Origin: Cryobacterium sp. Y82
GTDB lineage: Bacteria > Actinomycetota > Actinomycetes > Actinomycetales > Microbacteriaceae
Assembly: GCF_002929495.1 (NCBI RefSeq)
Contig: NZ_PJJJ01000031.1
Location: 1-64,000 of the forward strand
Direction: 5' to 3'
Length of the DNA stretch: 64,000 nucleotides
The notes under the pieces are model-generated. The model had not been told where the DNA came from and ran no database searches. It was given only the letters and a program-made list of their open reading frames with translations. Every line of letters starts with the position of its first letter. Positions within the stretch are counted from its first letter, which is position 1. This document shows, one piece after another, positions 19,464-30,234 of the stretch. A program made the translations under genes and the position numbers.

Positions 19464-19652
19464 TCAGGCCGCGAAAAGAGCTTCGCGTACCGCGTGCTCG
19501 AAGCCACTGACGTGGATCCGCGCGAGGTTAGCGGCTTCTGCCTCATCTCCGCCGATAACGGCACGGAGCAGGTCCAAATGCTCACGGACGTGTCGGGACA
19601 GGTCACCGTCTAAGGGGCGGCAGTCCAAGGTGAGCCTGTAGCGAACCGTTTC
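19464..19652 (-). pseudogene. C-terminal fragment of a GntR-family (FCD) regulator
   Basis: A 62-codon open frame without a start reads [10 protein letters not shown], then LSRHVREHLDLLRAVIGGDE and ANLARIHVSGFEHAVREALF before a TGA at 19464. This matches the last helices of the FCD ligand-binding domain, where the REH and RIH histidines are metal-binding positions. The DNA-binding domain and most of FCD are missing, and the fragment starts only about 30 bp after the sdaA stop codon, so it is a truncated remnant. Confidence 0.65.
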
Positions 19653-19683
19653 CGGCGCTTGCCTGGCAGAAGGGGTACTTATC

Positions 19684-21057
19684 TCAGCACTCGATCACAT
19701 TCACGGCGAGGCCACCCCGAGACGTCTCTTTGTACTTGGTCATCATGTCGGCGCCGGTGTCGCGCATGGTCTTGATGGCTTTGTCCAGTGACACTTTGTG
19801 GCTGCCGTCCCCATAGAGGGCCAGCCGTGCGGCGTTGATGGCTTTGACGCTGGCAATTGCGTTTCGCTCGATGCACGGAATCTGCACGAGTCCACCCACG
19901 GGATCGCAGGTCAGACCCAGGTTGTGCTCAATTCCGATTTCCGCGGCGTTTTCCGCCTGGATGGGCGTTCCTCCCAGCGCTTCACAGAGGGCGCCGGCGG
20001 CCATAGAGCAGGCCGATCCCACCTCACCCTGGCATCCGACCTCAGCGCCGGAGATAGACGCGTTGAGCTTGAACAGGATTCCGATCGCCCCGGCTGTCAG
20101 CAAGAAACGCACGACGCCGTCGTCGTCGGCCCCGGGGACGAACTTCAAGTAATAGTGCAGCACGGCCGGGATAATGCCGGCCGCCCCGTTGGTGGGCGCC
20201 GTTACGATCCGGCCGCCTGCCGCGTTTTCTTCGTTGACCGCAAGAGCGAAGAGGTTGACCCATTCCATCGCCCGCAGAGGGTCAGCGGGGTCCTCCGGCG
20301 CCTGCAGAGCTCGGAACAGCGCCGGTGCCCGGCGCGGAACCTGAAGGCCGCCGGGTAAAATTCCGTCTGCAGCGCATCCGTTCGCCACGCATGCCTGCAT
20401 AACGGACCAGATGTTCAGCAGCTTCGCTCGCACCTCGACCTCCGTGTGCCACGTGAGCTCGTTGGCCAGCATCACGTTGGAGATACCCAGTCCCTCCCGG
20501 GCACAGATAGCCAGAAGCTCATCGGCCGTGGTGAACGGGTACGGCAGAACGGTTTCGTCCACGACCACCCGGTTCACCCCCACGGCCTCCTCATCCACGA
20601 CAAACCCTCCACCGACGGAATAATACGTGCGCTCCCGCACAACGGCCCCGTCGCGGCTCATGGCCCGAAAGATTATGCCGTTCGGGTGTGCGGGCAATGA
20701 CTTTCGCCGGTGCAGGAGCACATCCTCGGTGAAGTTGAAGTCGATGCCGTGCCGGCCAGCCAGCATCAACCGTGCGTCCAGCGCGGCCGCCGCCACCTGA
20801 TCGTCCGCTGTTGCAATGTCCACGGTTTCCGGTGTCTGGCCCTGGAGCCCCAGCACCACGGCCTTGTCCGAGCCGTGGCCGCGGCCGGTCGCACCCAACG
20901 AGCCGAGCAACTCCACCCGCACCCGCAGGACGCCGTCCAGGAGTCCGTCGCGGACCAGCCCATCGGCAAAGCGCTTGGCCGCGCGCATCGGGCCCACCGT
21001 GTGCGAGGAGGAAGGCCCGATGCCCACCGAAAAAAGGTCCAACACGCTTAACGCCAT
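19684..21057 (-). CDS. sdaA: L-serine ammonia-lyase (iron-sulfur, single-chain)
   Basis: L-serine dehydratase converts L-serine to pyruvate and ammonia. The 457-residue protein joins the beta domain ([18 protein letters not shown], residues 10-27) and alpha domain on one chain. Cys342, Cys384 and Cys395, in [10 protein letters not shown] and [13 protein letters not shown], are the expected 4Fe-4S ligands, so the enzyme looks intact. It lies between two truncated genes (soxA and a GntR/FCD regulator); serine dehydratase is the final step of sarcosine/glycine use through serine, so these are likely remains of one catabolic cluster. Confidence 0.94.
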   Translation of the reverse strand: MALSVLDLFSVGIGPSSSHTVGPMRAAKRFADGLVRDGLLDGVLRVRVELLGSLGATGRGHGSDKAVVLGLQGQTPETVDIATADDQVAAAALDARLMLAGRHGIDFNFTEDVLLHRRKSLPAHPNGIIFRAMSRDGAVVRERTYYSVGGGFVVDEEAVGVNRVVVDETVLPYPFTTADELLAICAREGLGISNVMLANELTWHTEVEVRAKLLNIWSVMQACVANGCAADGILPGGLQVPRRAPALFRALQAPEDPADPLRAMEWVNLFALAVNEENAAGGRIVTAPTNGAAGIIPAVLHYYLKFVPGADDDGVVRFLLTAGAIGILFKLNASISGAEVGCQGEVGSACSMAAGALCEALGGTPIQAENAAEIGIEHNLGLTCDPVGGLVQIPCIERNAIASVKAINAARLALYGDGSHKVSLDKAIKTMRDTGADMMTKYKETSRGGLAVNVIEC

Positions 21058-21111
21058 GATTTACCCTCCGCCGACGTAAACTCACGCATGCCAGCCTTGC
21101 TTTCAATCGTG

Positions 21112-22690
21112 TCAACCATCTCGGCGCTTCCCTTCGACATCAAAAAATAGTGTATTCCCCACGACAACGTCCACCCGCTCTGTTCCGAGGACAGCCACCA
21201 GTCGTTCGCCGATCCGATTTCGACCGTTCTTGATTAGCGCGAGTCCGAAGGACCGGCCCAGAGCCGCACTGTGATAGCTCGACATGACGAAACCTTGCAT
21301 TGGAACGGGGCCGGCACTGGGAGTGATGGGCACGTCTGCATCGACGAGCTGAGTCCGCTCCGGCAACCGGATGGTGCCGTCTACGGGCATCACGCTCACC
21401 AGGTGTTTCCGACCCTCCGAACGCGCATCGGCACGTGCATACGAGCGCTTGCTGATGAACTCCTTGACCTTGGAGACCACCCATTCCATTCCCGCGTCCT
21501 GCGGGGTTACGGTGCCGTCTGTGTCCTGGCGGACGATCGGGAAGCCCTTTTCCGCGCGCAGCACGTGCATGGTTTGCGTACCGTACGGAGTGATGTCAAA
21601 CTCCGCTCCGGCTATGGTCACGTCTTCCCAGGTCTGGAGCCCATACCAGGCCGGCACATTGATCTCGTAGGCCAGTTCGCCGGAGAACGAGATGCGGCAG
21701 ATTCGGGCCGCGACGCCGGAGACGAGCACGGTTCCCTGGAACGTCATGAACGGGAAGGCCTCGGTGGAAAGGTCCAGCACCGGCGCCAGACTGCTCAGCA
21801 CCGCGCGGGATTTCGGCCCGACGACGGCAATGGTGGTCCACTGCTCTGTCACCGACGTGCAGCTCACGTCCAACTCCGGCCACTCGGTTTGTAGCCATTC
21901 CTCAAGCCAATCCAGCACTTTCGCCGCGCCGCCGGTGGTCGTGGTCATGAAGTAGCGGTCGTCATCCAGTCGCAGCGTCACCCCATCGTCGAAGATCATG
22001 CCGTCGGGGGTGCACATGACGCCGTAGCGGGCCGAGCCGGGTGCCAGCTTTTTAAACGCGTTGGTGTGAATGCAGTTTAAAACTCCCCCCGCTCCGGTGC
22101 CACGTATTTCAATCTTGCCCAGGGTCGTGGCGTCCATATAGCCCACGGAACCGCGCACGGCCGCGCATTCACGCAGCACGGCGGCGTCCATGTCCTCGCC
22201 CGGCAGGGGGTAATACCTCGGCCGTTTCCACTGGTCAACGTCCTCGAATACGGCACCGCGTTGTTCGTGCCAGGTGTGTATAGAGGTGCGGCGGGCGGGG
22301 TCGAACAGGTCCCCGCTGTCGTCCGGCGAGGGCCGCGAACGACACCGGTGTAAACGGGGCACGGTACGTCGTGGTACCGATCGAGCCGAGGTCGAGGTCG
22401 ACAGCAGAGCCCTGCTGGCGAAAGGCCGCAGCAATGACGCCGATCGCATTCACGCCGGAGGTCTTGCCCTGGTCGTTGGCGGTGCTTATGGAGGTATAGC
22501 GCTTGGTCAGCTCTCCGCTGCGGAGCCCCGCCTTCGTAGACCGCCAGACGTCGGCCATACTCTGGTCGCGTTGGAAGTCGATGAAGTGATGATGCCAGTC
22601 GGGTGCCGTCCCTTCAGCCCCGCCGACCAGGCAGAGGGCGCGGGTCGGTGCGGTGGGCTGCGCCGGGCGGGGCTGGGCGGGCTAGTGCAG
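21112..22690 (-). pseudogene. soxA: Truncated, frameshifted sarcosine oxidase alpha subunit gene
   Basis: The C-terminal half of a heterotetrameric sarcosine oxidase alpha subunit is present: first [11 protein letters not shown] and [20 protein letters not shown] (frame ending near 22235), then, in another frame, [20 protein letters not shown] and an aminomethyltransferase-like (GCV_T) domain to 21112. One G lost from the GGGG run at 22311-22314 explains the frame change. The N-terminal NAD/FAD-binding half (about 480 residues) is absent because the sequence runs into comEC. The 445-codon open frame from 22449 is therefore not a whole gene. No soxB, soxD or soxG is present. Confidence 0.8.
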
Positions 22691-23614
22691 CGCTGACGGC
22701 CACCAGTGACCAAAACCAGGCGCGCTAAACCCCATCCTCAACGCGGCCGGCGTTCCGGTCGGTGGCCCTGGCGAACCTCGGGCGGCGACCTTCTCCGTCC
22801 AGAGTACGAGAGTGCCGTCGGCTCCCGGCGCCACGACCGACATCCCCTCCCGATCGGTGCACACTGACAGAGTGCCGACCGACGCGAGAATATTGAGCAG
22901 CTTGTCGGTGGGGTGACCGTAGGTGTTTTTCAGTCCGACCGAGATCAATCCGACACGAGCACGAAGTTGCGCGTACAACTCCGGGCTCTGGTCGGCCGAA
23001 CCGTGATGGGCCACCTTCACGACGTCGACCCGCCCCGGCGGTGACACGCGTCGCAGGGCATCCTGTGCCTCTTGCCCCAGGTCGCCGAGAAAGATAGAAC
23101 GGATGCCCCGCCCGTCGAAAGTGATGGTGATACTTCCCGGGTTGCCGACCTGCATGGTCGTCGCTCCACGAACAGGCCAGAGGATGTTCCAGTGCAGGCC
23201 GCCCAGGGTGCCGGAATCGCCGCGCGCGGCCTGCCGCACGGTAGCCCCGCCCGTGGTGAGGCGCGCGTGCAGGCTCTCATCCTGAGCGTTCTCGGGCATG
23301 CCGACGAGGGCAGTGTCGACCCGGCCGATGACGGCATCGACCCCGCCGATGTGGTCGAGGTCGTAGTGGGTGAGAACGAGCAGATTGATGCGAGTTATGC
23401 CCAGGGTAGTAAGGCAGGTACTGAGCAGCTTGGGGTCTGGTCCAACGTCAACGAGACCATAGGCGTCGCCGTCACGCACGACCACGGCGTCACCCTGGCC
23501 AATGTCACACGCCGCGACCTGCCAGTTCGGTGGAAAGGAAACCACCCGGCCGATTCCGGCGCCAATCAGCGACCCGGCATAGCCGCCCAGCCCGACCAAA
23601 AGCACGGCAAACAC
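22682..23614 (-). CDS. comEC: ComEC C-terminal part: metallo-beta-lactamase-like domain
   Basis: The 310-residue open frame is the MBL-fold half of ComEC/Rec2: WQVAACDIGQGDAVVV, LTHYDLDHIGG (82-92, metal-binding motif) and VAHHGSADQS. It is in the same reading frame as the preceding part and separated from it only by a TAA at 23624-23626 and three codons. The GTG at 23614 has no convincing ribosome binding site. ComEC is normally one polypeptide with channel and nuclease-like domains, so this is most simply one gene interrupted by a nonsense codon. The last 30 or so residues (after LVLWTEKV) look non-native and may come from the insertion junction. Confidence 0.85.
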   Translation of the reverse strand: MFAVLLVGLGGYAGSLIGAGIGRVVSFPPNWQVAACDIGQGDAVVVRDGDAYGLVDVGPDPKLLSTCLTTLGITRINLLVLTHYDLDHIGGVDAVIGRVDTALVGMPENAQDESLHARLTTGGATVRQAARGDSGTLGGLHWNILWPVRGATTMQVGNPGSITITFDGRGIRSIFLGDLGQEAQDALRRVSPPGRVDVVKVAHHGSADQSPELYAQLRARVGLISVGLKNTYGHPTDKLLNILASVGTLSVCTDREGMSVVAPGADGTLVLWTEKVAARGSPGPPTGTPAALRMGFSAPGFGHWWPSALH

Positions 23615-23623
23615 TGCCGCCGG

Positions 23624-25156
23624 TTATCGCGCAGGTCGCGCGCCCGGCCCGCGCAGCGCGACGACGAGGGTGAGCACGGTCCCGACGGCGAGCAGCAGCA
23701 CCCCCCACGCGCCGCCCGGCCAGGGCAGCCGGTTACCCGGCAGGGTCGAAACCGCTTGCGCGACGGCGGCAATCCAGGCCGAGGGAATCCACGCCAGTGC
23801 GAGCAGCCCGGACGCCACCCCGGGCAGCACCGGCAAGGCCAGGCACGCGACCAGCCCGACCACTGTCGCCACGGGCGCGGCCGGGCCAGCCAGAATATTT
23901 GCCGGAACGCCATAGAGCGGCAGGCTGGGACTCAGCAGAATCAGTACCGGCTGGCACGCCAGCTGGGCCGCGAGCGGAATGGCGATGATGGCGGCGAGGG
24001 CTGACGGCATCCACTGACCGAGCACCCGGCTCAGCGGACCGGCGATCACGAGTAGTCCGGCAGTGGCGAGTACCGAGAGCGCAAACCCATAATTGCGAGC
24101 CAGCCACGGATCGCTCACCAGCAGGCCGATCACAACGAACAGCAGGGTTGGCACGCCCCGTCCCGGTCGTCCGGCCCCGATCGAGGCGAGGGTCAGCGTG
24201 GCCATGACTGCCGAGCGCAGCACGCTCGGCTCCGGTGTGACCAAAATAGTAAAGCCGAGCAATGTCAGGACCGAGAGCACGATGCGCCAGGAGCGGCGCA
24301 TCCTGAGATAGCCGCCGAGCAACATGATCGCGGCTATGACGATCGCGCAATTGGCGCCGGACACCGCCGTTAGGTGGCTGAGTGAGCTGGTCTTCATTGC
24401 AGCATCAAGGGTGGGGCTGACAGCGCTCGTATCGCCAATGGCCAGGCCCGGCAGCAGGTCTCCCCCGTCGCCGGCGAGGCTCGTCGCGGCCGCCCTGAAC
24501 CCGCCTCGCAGCTCGTTGGCCCACTGCAACCACCACGGGAGCGCCGCGACACGACGCGCTGTTTCGGTGGTGAATAACAGGGCGACCGTGGCATCACCGG
24601 GCTCAGTCATGCGCAGCGTGCCGCGCACTTCGAGGATTGACCCGATCTCAGGTTCGGTTCCGCCCCTGGCGGCTTCGGCGAACACCACGACCGGGCTCGA
24701 GACGTGCGCCGTTGTGCCGCGGCTCTCGATCTGGGTCAGGGTGGCCTTGTACCGCACCCGTCCCGACGTTCCGCTGCCGATGAAGGCCTTGGCCGCAACC
24801 GGAACCGACCAGATAGTGAGTGTGGCGGTGACCGGCGCGTGCGACCCGGCCGCGTCGCGCACCTCCGGCGGCAGCCGAACCGGCGACCACACGCCGACGG
24901 CGGTGGCCACGAGCGCTGCGCCGGCGCAGCAGAGCACCACGCTGGCGCTCGCTGTCTGCCAGCGCGTGTACCTCGGCGCTGTCGGCCACTCGATGCGCCG
25001 TGGCATTTTGCTGATCACCAGTATGCCGATACAGCCACCCGCCACCAGCCACAGCGTCACAGCGACGGCGACGGCCCCGTCGGGCGCGCCGATCAGCAGG
25101 CCGGCGGTCAGCCACACAGCAAGTGCCGGCGCCGCAAGCCGAAGATCGAGGCTCAT
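23624..25156 (-). CDS. comEC: ComEC N-terminal part: competence DNA-translocation channel
   Basis: The 510-residue part holds the DUF4131 (OB-fold) region (about 30-190) and the Competence domain with HLTAVSGAN at 261-269, followed by about eight hydrophobic segments. It would form the membrane channel for single-stranded DNA uptake. The frame closes with TAA at 23624, inside the linker before the beta-lactamase-like domain. Its start overlaps the comEA stop by 4 bp. Whether the split protein works cannot be told from sequence; both halves are otherwise well preserved, which suggests a recent event or a sequencing error. Confidence 0.88.
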   Translation of the reverse strand: MSLDLRLAAPALAVWLTAGLLIGAPDGAVAVAVTLWLVAGGCIGILVISKMPRRIEWPTAPRYTRWQTASASVVLCCAGAALVATAVGVWSPVRLPPEVRDAAGSHAPVTATLTIWSVPVAAKAFIGSGTSGRVRYKATLTQIESRGTTAHVSSPVVVFAEAARGGTEPEIGSILEVRGTLRMTEPGDATVALLFTTETARRVAALPWWLQWANELRGGFRAAATSLAGDGGDLLPGLAIGDTSAVSPTLDAAMKTSSLSHLTAVSGANCAIVIAAIMLLGGYLRMRRSWRIVLSVLTLLGFTILVTPEPSVLRSAVMATLTLASIGAGRPGRGVPTLLFVVIGLLVSDPWLARNYGFALSVLATAGLLVIAGPLSRVLGQWMPSALAAIIAIPLAAQLACQPVLILLSPSLPLYGVPANILAGPAAPVATVVGLVACLALPVLPGVASGLLALAWIPSAWIAAVAQAVSTLPGNRLPWPGGAWGVLLLAVGTVLTLVVALRGPGARPAR

Positions 25157-25899
25157 ATCGTGATGAAGTCTTTGAGAGCCTCGAAGGTTTTGTCGCCGAT
25201 CCCAGCGACGTCACGCAGCCCGTCGATGCTCGTAAACCGGCCGGTCTTCGCGCGATAGTCCAGGATTCGCTGGGCCATGGTCGGGCCGATCCGAGGCAGA
25301 GAGTCCAGGTCGGCCACCGTTGCCGTGTTGAGGTTCACCTTGGGCGCTTTCGCGTTGGCTCCCCCCGAACCGCCGTTCGCCGAACCGCCGTTCGCCGAAC
25401 CGCCGGCCGTTGCGGGGAGCTCCGGTGGGACCTCGCCCTGTCGGGGAACATAGAACTGCTCGCCGTCACTGAGAAGACGCGCCAGGTTCACGCCCGCTGG
25501 ATCGGCCTCCGCTGTCCTGCCACCGGCAGCAGCAATCGCGTCCATGACTCGGTCGCCATCGTGCAGTTGAAACAGGCCGGGACGGGCCACAGCTCCCAGA
25601 ACGTGCACAAAGATGATGACGCCGGCGTCTGTCGCTGTCGCCTGGCCGGGCGCGCCCCCCTCGCCCGCTCCCGCGTCGAACGGTTCAAATGTCGCGCTGC
25701 TGCCGGGGGAGATCGATACCGCTCTGGACCCGACCGTGCGCTGCCCGGCCTGCTGGCCGACGGCGGACACGATGACGGCGACGACGAGGGCGAGCAGCAG
25801 CAGCACGACTGCCGCTCCGACGCCGACCCGCATGCGGGGCCGACCGCGGGCTGCGGGAGCGAGGCGCTCCAGATCGAGGGGGGAACGGTCGGGCTGCAT
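25153..25899 (-). CDS. comEA: ComEA-like DNA-binding competence protein
   Basis: The 248-residue protein has a cytoplasmic N-terminus, one transmembrane helix (about 26-47), an SLBB domain (about 95-150, VHVLGAVARPGLFQL) and a C-terminal helix-hairpin-helix DNA-binding domain (about 185-248, VNLNTATVADLDSLPRIGP and FTSIDGLRDVAGIG). It would bind incoming duplex DNA at the cell surface and pass it to ComEC, with which it overlaps by 4 bp. The SLBB-HhH linker carries the pentapeptide repeat ANGGS. Confidence 0.92.
   Translation of the reverse strand: MQPDRSPLDLERLAPAARGRPRMRVGVGAAVVLLLLALVVAVIVSAVGQQAGQRTVGSRAVSISPGSSATFEPFDAGAGEGGAPGQATATDAGVIIFVHVLGAVARPGLFQLHDGDRVMDAIAAAGGRTAEADPAGVNLARLLSDGEQFYVPRQGEVPPELPATAGGSANGGSANGGSGGANAKAPKVNLNTATVADLDSLPRIGPTMAQRILDYRAKTGRFTSIDGLRDVAGIGDKTFEALKDFITI
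25366..25406 (-). repeat. 15-bp tandem repeat inside comEA
   Basis: The plus-strand unit CGAACCGCCGTTCGC occurs about 2.7 times in a row. It encodes ANGGS repeats in the flexible linker between the SLBB and HhH domains, so copy-number change keeps the reading frame. Confidence 0.8.
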
Positions 25900-25984
25900 G
25901 CTGGCAGGCTAGGCCGCGCGGAGCATCCGCTTGCCGCCGGTCGACCGATCTGTGCACAGCCGAGCGGGAAGCAGGGCTGGGGAG

Positions 25985-26022
25985 AAGGCCCCGACCGATC
26001 ACGTACGATCGATCGGGGCCTT
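25985..26022 (-). terminator. Hairpin terminator downstream of leuS
   Basis: Arms AAGGCCCCGA and TCGGGGCCTT are perfectly complementary, and an inner GATC/GATC pairing extends the stem. It starts 8 bp after the leuS stop. The T run on the minus side is short (TTCTCCCC), so termination strength is uncertain. Confidence 0.6.
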
Positions 26023-26029
26023 CACTGCG

Positions 26030-28630
26030 TTACGGTCGTGTGACGAAGGAGACGAGCTTGGGCACGCGAACGATTACCTTGATGATCTCGCGATCACCGA
26101 TCGAACGGATGACCGCAGCGGCGTCCCGCGCCATTTTCTCCAGGTCGTCGCTGGAGATTTTCGGCGAAACTTCGAGCAGGGTACGCATTTTTCCGTCGAC
26201 CTGCACGACCGCCGTCACCGACTCCTGCACGAGCAGGGTCTGCTCGGCCTTACGCCACGGCACGAGAGCAATGCACGGCTCATAGCCGAGGTGCTCCCAC
26301 ATATCTTCGGCGGCGTAGGGTGCGAACAGGTTCAGCGCCATGGCGGTGGCCTCGGCGGCTTCACGCACTGCGGCATCCCCTGGGCCGGCACCGGTGTCGA
26401 TGACCTTGCGGGTGGCGTTGACCAGTTCCATCAGGCGTGCCACGACGACATTGAACTTGAACGACTCCACCAGGCCGGGCGCATCCGCGAGGAACCGGTG
26501 GGTGACACGGCGCAGGGTGACGTCGCCGGTCTTCCACTCCACATCGGGCGCGCTGGTTACGTCGCGCGCGACGCGCCAGGCGCGGGCGAGGAACTTGGCC
26601 GAGCCGACCGGGGACACATCAGCCCAGTCGATGTCATCTTCGGGCGGGCCGGCGAAGGCCATTGTGAGGCGTACGGCATCGACACCGTGGCGTTCGATTT
26701 CCTCGGTGAAGTAGACAAGGTTGCCGCGGCTCTTGCTCATCTTGGCACCGTCGAGGATGACCATTCCCTGGTTGAGCAGCGCGGTGAAGGGCTCGGTGAA
26801 GCTCACATAGCCTTCGTCGAACAGAAACTTCGTGATGAAGCGCGCGTAGAGCAGGTGCAGGATGGCGTGCTCGACTCCGCCGACGTACTGGTCGACGGGG
26901 GCCCACTTCTCGGCCTCCTTCGGGTCGAAGGCTTTGGTGTCATCACTCGGGTTCAAGAACCGCAGAAAGTACCAGGAGCTGTCGACGAAGGTGTCCAGGG
27001 TGTCGGCGTCGCGTGTCGCCGCAGTGCCGTCGATCGGGTTTGGCACATTGACCCAGTCGGTCGCTCCGCCCAGCGGCGACGTTCCCCGTGGCTTCAGATC
27101 AAGACCCTCTGCGGGCGGCAGCAACACCGGCAGTTGGTCTTCGGGCACCGGGATCTCGGTGCCGTCGGCGCCGTGGATGATCGGGATCGGTGCGCCCCAG
27201 TAGCGCTGGCGGGAGACGAGCCAGTCGCGCAGACGATAGTTCTTGGCGGAGCGGCCGAGCCCGTCGGCGGCCAGTTGCTCGATGATGCGCTTGATGGCGG
27301 TGATCTTGCTCAGGCCGTTGAGGGGGCCCGAATTAATCAGGCGGCCCTCACCAGCCAGGGCGATGCCGGTGCTGAGCGGGTCGAGTTCTGGCAGTTCTTC
27401 GGTGCCGTCGAGCATACCCTGGGTGATCACCGGGATCATTCCGGTGGCCGGGGAGTTGGTGTCGACGACGACCCGCACGGGCAGGTCGAACGCGCGGGCG
27501 AAGTCGAGGTCGCGCTGGTCGTGGGCTGGCACGGCCATGATCGCGCCGGTGCCGTAGTCGGCGAGCACATAATCGGCGGCCCAGACGGGCAGACGTTCGC
27601 CGTTGACCGGGTTGATCGCGTAGCGACCGAGGAACACGCCCGTCTTCGGCCGGTCGGTGGACTGACGCTCGATCTCGGTGCTGCGTTGTACCTGCACGAG
27701 GTAGTCCTGGAACGCCTCCTGCACGTCAAGCGTGGCCTCGGCGACGAGTTCGGCGGCAAGGTCAGAATCTGGCGCCACGACCATGAAGGTAGCTCCGAAA
27801 AGCGTGTCTGGACGAGTCGTGAACACGGTAACGGGCTCCGTGCGGCCCTCAATAGCGAAGTCGACATCCGCTCCGATGGAGCGCCCGATCCAGTTGCGCT
27901 GCATGTTGAGCACCTTGGCCGGCCAGGTGCCCTCGAGCTGGTTCAAGTCATCCAGCAGGCGGTCGGCGTAGTCGGTGATCCTGAAGTACCACTGGGTGAG
28001 CTTCTTCTTCACGACCACGGCGCCGCTGCGGTCGCTCGTGCCGTCGGGCAGTACCTGCTCGTTGGCGAGCACGGTCTGGTCGATCGGGTCCCAGTTGACC
28101 CAGCTGTCCTTACGGTAGGCGAGCCCTTTCTTGTACAGCTGTAGGAACAGCCACTGGGTCCACTTGTAATATTCGGGGTCGCTCGTGTGCAGTTCGCGGT
28201 CCCAGTCAAAGCTGGTCGCGTAGAGCTTCATGCTCTTCTTCTGCTGGGCGATGTTGTCGTAGGTCCAGCCGCGCGGGTCGATGCCCCGCTTGATGGCGGC
28301 GTTTTCGGCGGGCAGCCCGAAGGAGTCCCAGCCGATCGGGTGCAGCACGTTGAAGCCCTGGTGGCGCCAGTAGCGGGCGACGACGTCGCCGAGCGCGTAC
28401 ACCTCGGCATGGCCCATGTGCAGGTCGCCGGAGGGATAAGGGAACATGTCGAGCACGTACTTGCGGGGGCGGGTGTCACCCTCGGCGCTCGTCTTGAACG
28501 GTGCCAGCTCTTCCCAGATGGGTTGCCACTTCGCCTGGATCGCCGCGAAGTCATACACTTCTTCGTCGCTCTCGTCGCGCGCGTCAATGCGTACGCTTTC
28601 GTGCTCGTGTGCCACGTGACTCTCATTCAT
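26030..28630 (-). CDS. leuS: Leucyl-tRNA synthetase
   Basis: Class I aminoacyl-tRNA synthetase, 866 residues. The HIGH motif is HMGH (71-74) within [19 protein letters not shown], and KMSKS is present near residue 630, with the CP1 editing domain between. I place the start at ATG 28630 (MNESHVAHE); the open frame to 28885 upstream encodes low-complexity antisense-like sequence. There is no strong Shine-Dalgarno, so a start a few codons away is possible. Confidence 0.96.
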   Translation of the reverse strand: MNESHVAHEHESVRIDARDESDEEVYDFAAIQAKWQPIWEELAPFKTSAEGDTRPRKYVLDMFPYPSGDLHMGHAEVYALGDVVARYWRHQGFNVLHPIGWDSFGLPAENAAIKRGIDPRGWTYDNIAQQKKSMKLYATSFDWDRELHTSDPEYYKWTQWLFLQLYKKGLAYRKDSWVNWDPIDQTVLANEQVLPDGTSDRSGAVVVKKKLTQWYFRITDYADRLLDDLNQLEGTWPAKVLNMQRNWIGRSIGADVDFAIEGRTEPVTVFTTRPDTLFGATFMVVAPDSDLAAELVAEATLDVQEAFQDYLVQVQRSTEIERQSTDRPKTGVFLGRYAINPVNGERLPVWAADYVLADYGTGAIMAVPAHDQRDLDFARAFDLPVRVVVDTNSPATGMIPVITQGMLDGTEELPELDPLSTGIALAGEGRLINSGPLNGLSKITAIKRIIEQLAADGLGRSAKNYRLRDWLVSRQRYWGAPIPIIHGADGTEIPVPEDQLPVLLPPAEGLDLKPRGTSPLGGATDWVNVPNPIDGTAATRDADTLDTFVDSSWYFLRFLNPSDDTKAFDPKEAEKWAPVDQYVGGVEHAILHLLYARFITKFLFDEGYVSFTEPFTALLNQGMVILDGAKMSKSRGNLVYFTEEIERHGVDAVRLTMAFAGPPEDDIDWADVSPVGSAKFLARAWRVARDVTSAPDVEWKTGDVTLRRVTHRFLADAPGLVESFKFNVVVARLMELVNATRKVIDTGAGPGDAAVREAAEATAMALNLFAPYAAEDMWEHLGYEPCIALVPWRKAEQTLLVQESVTAVVQVDGKMRTLLEVSPKISSDDLEKMARDAAAVIRSIGDREIIKVIVRVPKLVSFVTRP

Positions 28631-28712
28631 TGCAGGGGATATACATGATCGATGCGGGAGCATTTGCTCGGGCGCACGCGCGATGAAGCGCACGTGTACG
28701 CGTTCTAGATTA

Positions 28713-30158
28713 CTAGGGCGCGGCGATGCCGAGGCTCGCCAGCAGCGCGGCCGCCTTGATTTCGGTCTCTTTGATCTCTTCGGCGGCGATCGACAGAGCG
28801 GTGATTCCGCCACCGGTGCCGATACTGGCTCCCGTGCAATCGAGCACGATGCTGCGGATGACGATGGCCAGGTCGGCAACGCCATCCGCTCCGATGTAGC
28901 CGAACGCCCCAGAATAGATACCGCGCGGACCCCCCTCGAGCGAGTGCAGAATGGTCATCGCGCTCTGTTTCGGGGCACCCGTCATGGAACCGGCCGGAAA
29001 GCACGCTTCGATGGCGTCGACAACGGTGACGCCCCGTGCCAGTTTCGCCTCGATGGTACTGACCAGCTGGTGGACATGCGGGTAGCTTTCCACGGCGAGC
29101 AGAGTCGAGACAGCAACGGTGCCGAGCTGGGCGATGCGACCCAGATCGTTGCGCATGAGATCGACGATCATCAGGTTCTCAGCGCGTTCCTTGTCGCTGC
29201 GCGCAAGTTCGACTTTCAGCCGTTCGTCTTCGACCGCCTCGTTCGAGCGTGGGCGGGTGCCCTTGATCGGTTTGGTTCGGATGCGTCGATCCCGGTCCAC
29301 ATGCAGAAACTGCTCAGGGCTCGCGCTCAACAGCGCCACGTCACCAAAGCGCAGCAAACCGCCGTGATGGCTCGGGCTGCCGGTTCGCAGCCGGCCGTAG
29401 GTCTCGACCGGGTGCCACTCGCCCGGCACCCGAATCTCATTGGTCAGGCACAGTTGGTAGGCGTCGCCGTCGCCGATGAAAGCCAGGCAGGTCTCGATCA
29501 GAGCGGAATAGTCGGTGGGACTGTGACGCCACTTTGGGCCAGCGGATGCCCGCGGGGAGGCATTGCGGGTCGGTGCGGGTGGTACGTGGTTCATCGTCTC
29601 GGTCGCCGTGAGCGCGGCAATGACCTGGTCGAACCAGTCGGCGACAGACGCTTCGGTCTCGGATGCACTCGCGCGGGCCACCAGCGTCACCGTACGGTTA
29701 CCGTGGTCAAACCGGATCATGCGGTCTATCTCCAGCAGGGCGGCATCCGGGTACTGCGACTCGTGCGTGGGCGTACCCACGGTGTTCGCGCCCAGCTCGT
29801 AGCCGAGCCAGCCAACCCAACCGAGCTCAAACCCGTCCCGGTGCGCAGGCGCGTTTGCCGGTCGGCTCGCGCCGGTGAAGTCGCGACGCAGAAACTTGAA
29901 GACGGTCTCGTGCGTGCTGACCGGGGGCGGAGCATCCTCGGGATACACGTATGTGCTGGTGACCGTTCCCTCTATCACCGAAGCCGTGACGAAGCGGGAT
30001 CCGGGCGACGCCGCTCCGAGGTAGCTGACGCCGGTGCGCACGCCCGGGCCGGCATCGAGCCAGAAAGAATACCGGTCGGAAGCATAGAGCGTCGTAAAAA
30101 CCACGGCAGGGTCGAACCAGCCAGCCAGGAGCTTGCTCTGCACGGTGCCAGTCACCAC
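28713..30158 (-). CDS. pabB: Aminodeoxychorismate synthase component I-type enzyme
   Basis: Chorismate-binding enzyme of 481 residues in the anthranilate/aminodeoxychorismate synthase family. The motif PIKGTRPR, with Lys in PIKGT, is characteristic of PabB rather than TrpE, and [11 protein letters not shown] with [10 protein letters not shown] completes the active site. It would make 4-amino-4-deoxychorismate for folate. No glutaminase (pabA) or lyase (pabC) gene lies nearby. The start is GTG 30158. Confidence 0.88.
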   Translation of the reverse strand: MVTGTVQSKLLAGWFDPAVVFTTLYASDRYSFWLDAGPGVRTGVSYLGAASPGSRFVTASVIEGTVTSTYVYPEDAPPPVSTHETVFKFLRRDFTGASRPANAPAHRDGFELGWVGWLGYELGANTVGTPTHESQYPDAALLEIDRMIRFDHGNRTVTLVARASASETEASVADWFDQVIAALTATETMNHVPPAPTRNASPRASAGPKWRHSPTDYSALIETCLAFIGDGDAYQLCLTNEIRVPGEWHPVETYGRLRTGSPSHHGGLLRFGDVALLSASPEQFLHVDRDRRIRTKPIKGTRPRSNEAVEDERLKVELARSDKERAENLMIVDLMRNDLGRIAQLGTVAVSTLLAVESYPHVHQLVSTIEAKLARGVTVVDAIEACFPAGSMTGAPKQSAMTILHSLEGGPRGIYSGAFGYIGADGVADLAIVIRSIVLDCTGASIGTGGGITALSIAAEEIKETEIKAAALLASLGIAAP

Positions 30159-30234
30159 AACAGCCTAGCTTTTCGGCAGCGGTGCCGACCGGGACGACCT
30201 TGATGAATCGCGCGCGGCACGTAGGCTGGGCACA

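Noticed and set aside
28631..28885. N-terminal extension of leuS to 28885
   Set aside because: The added 85 residues are Ser/Arg/Pro-rich and unlike any LeuRS N-terminus.
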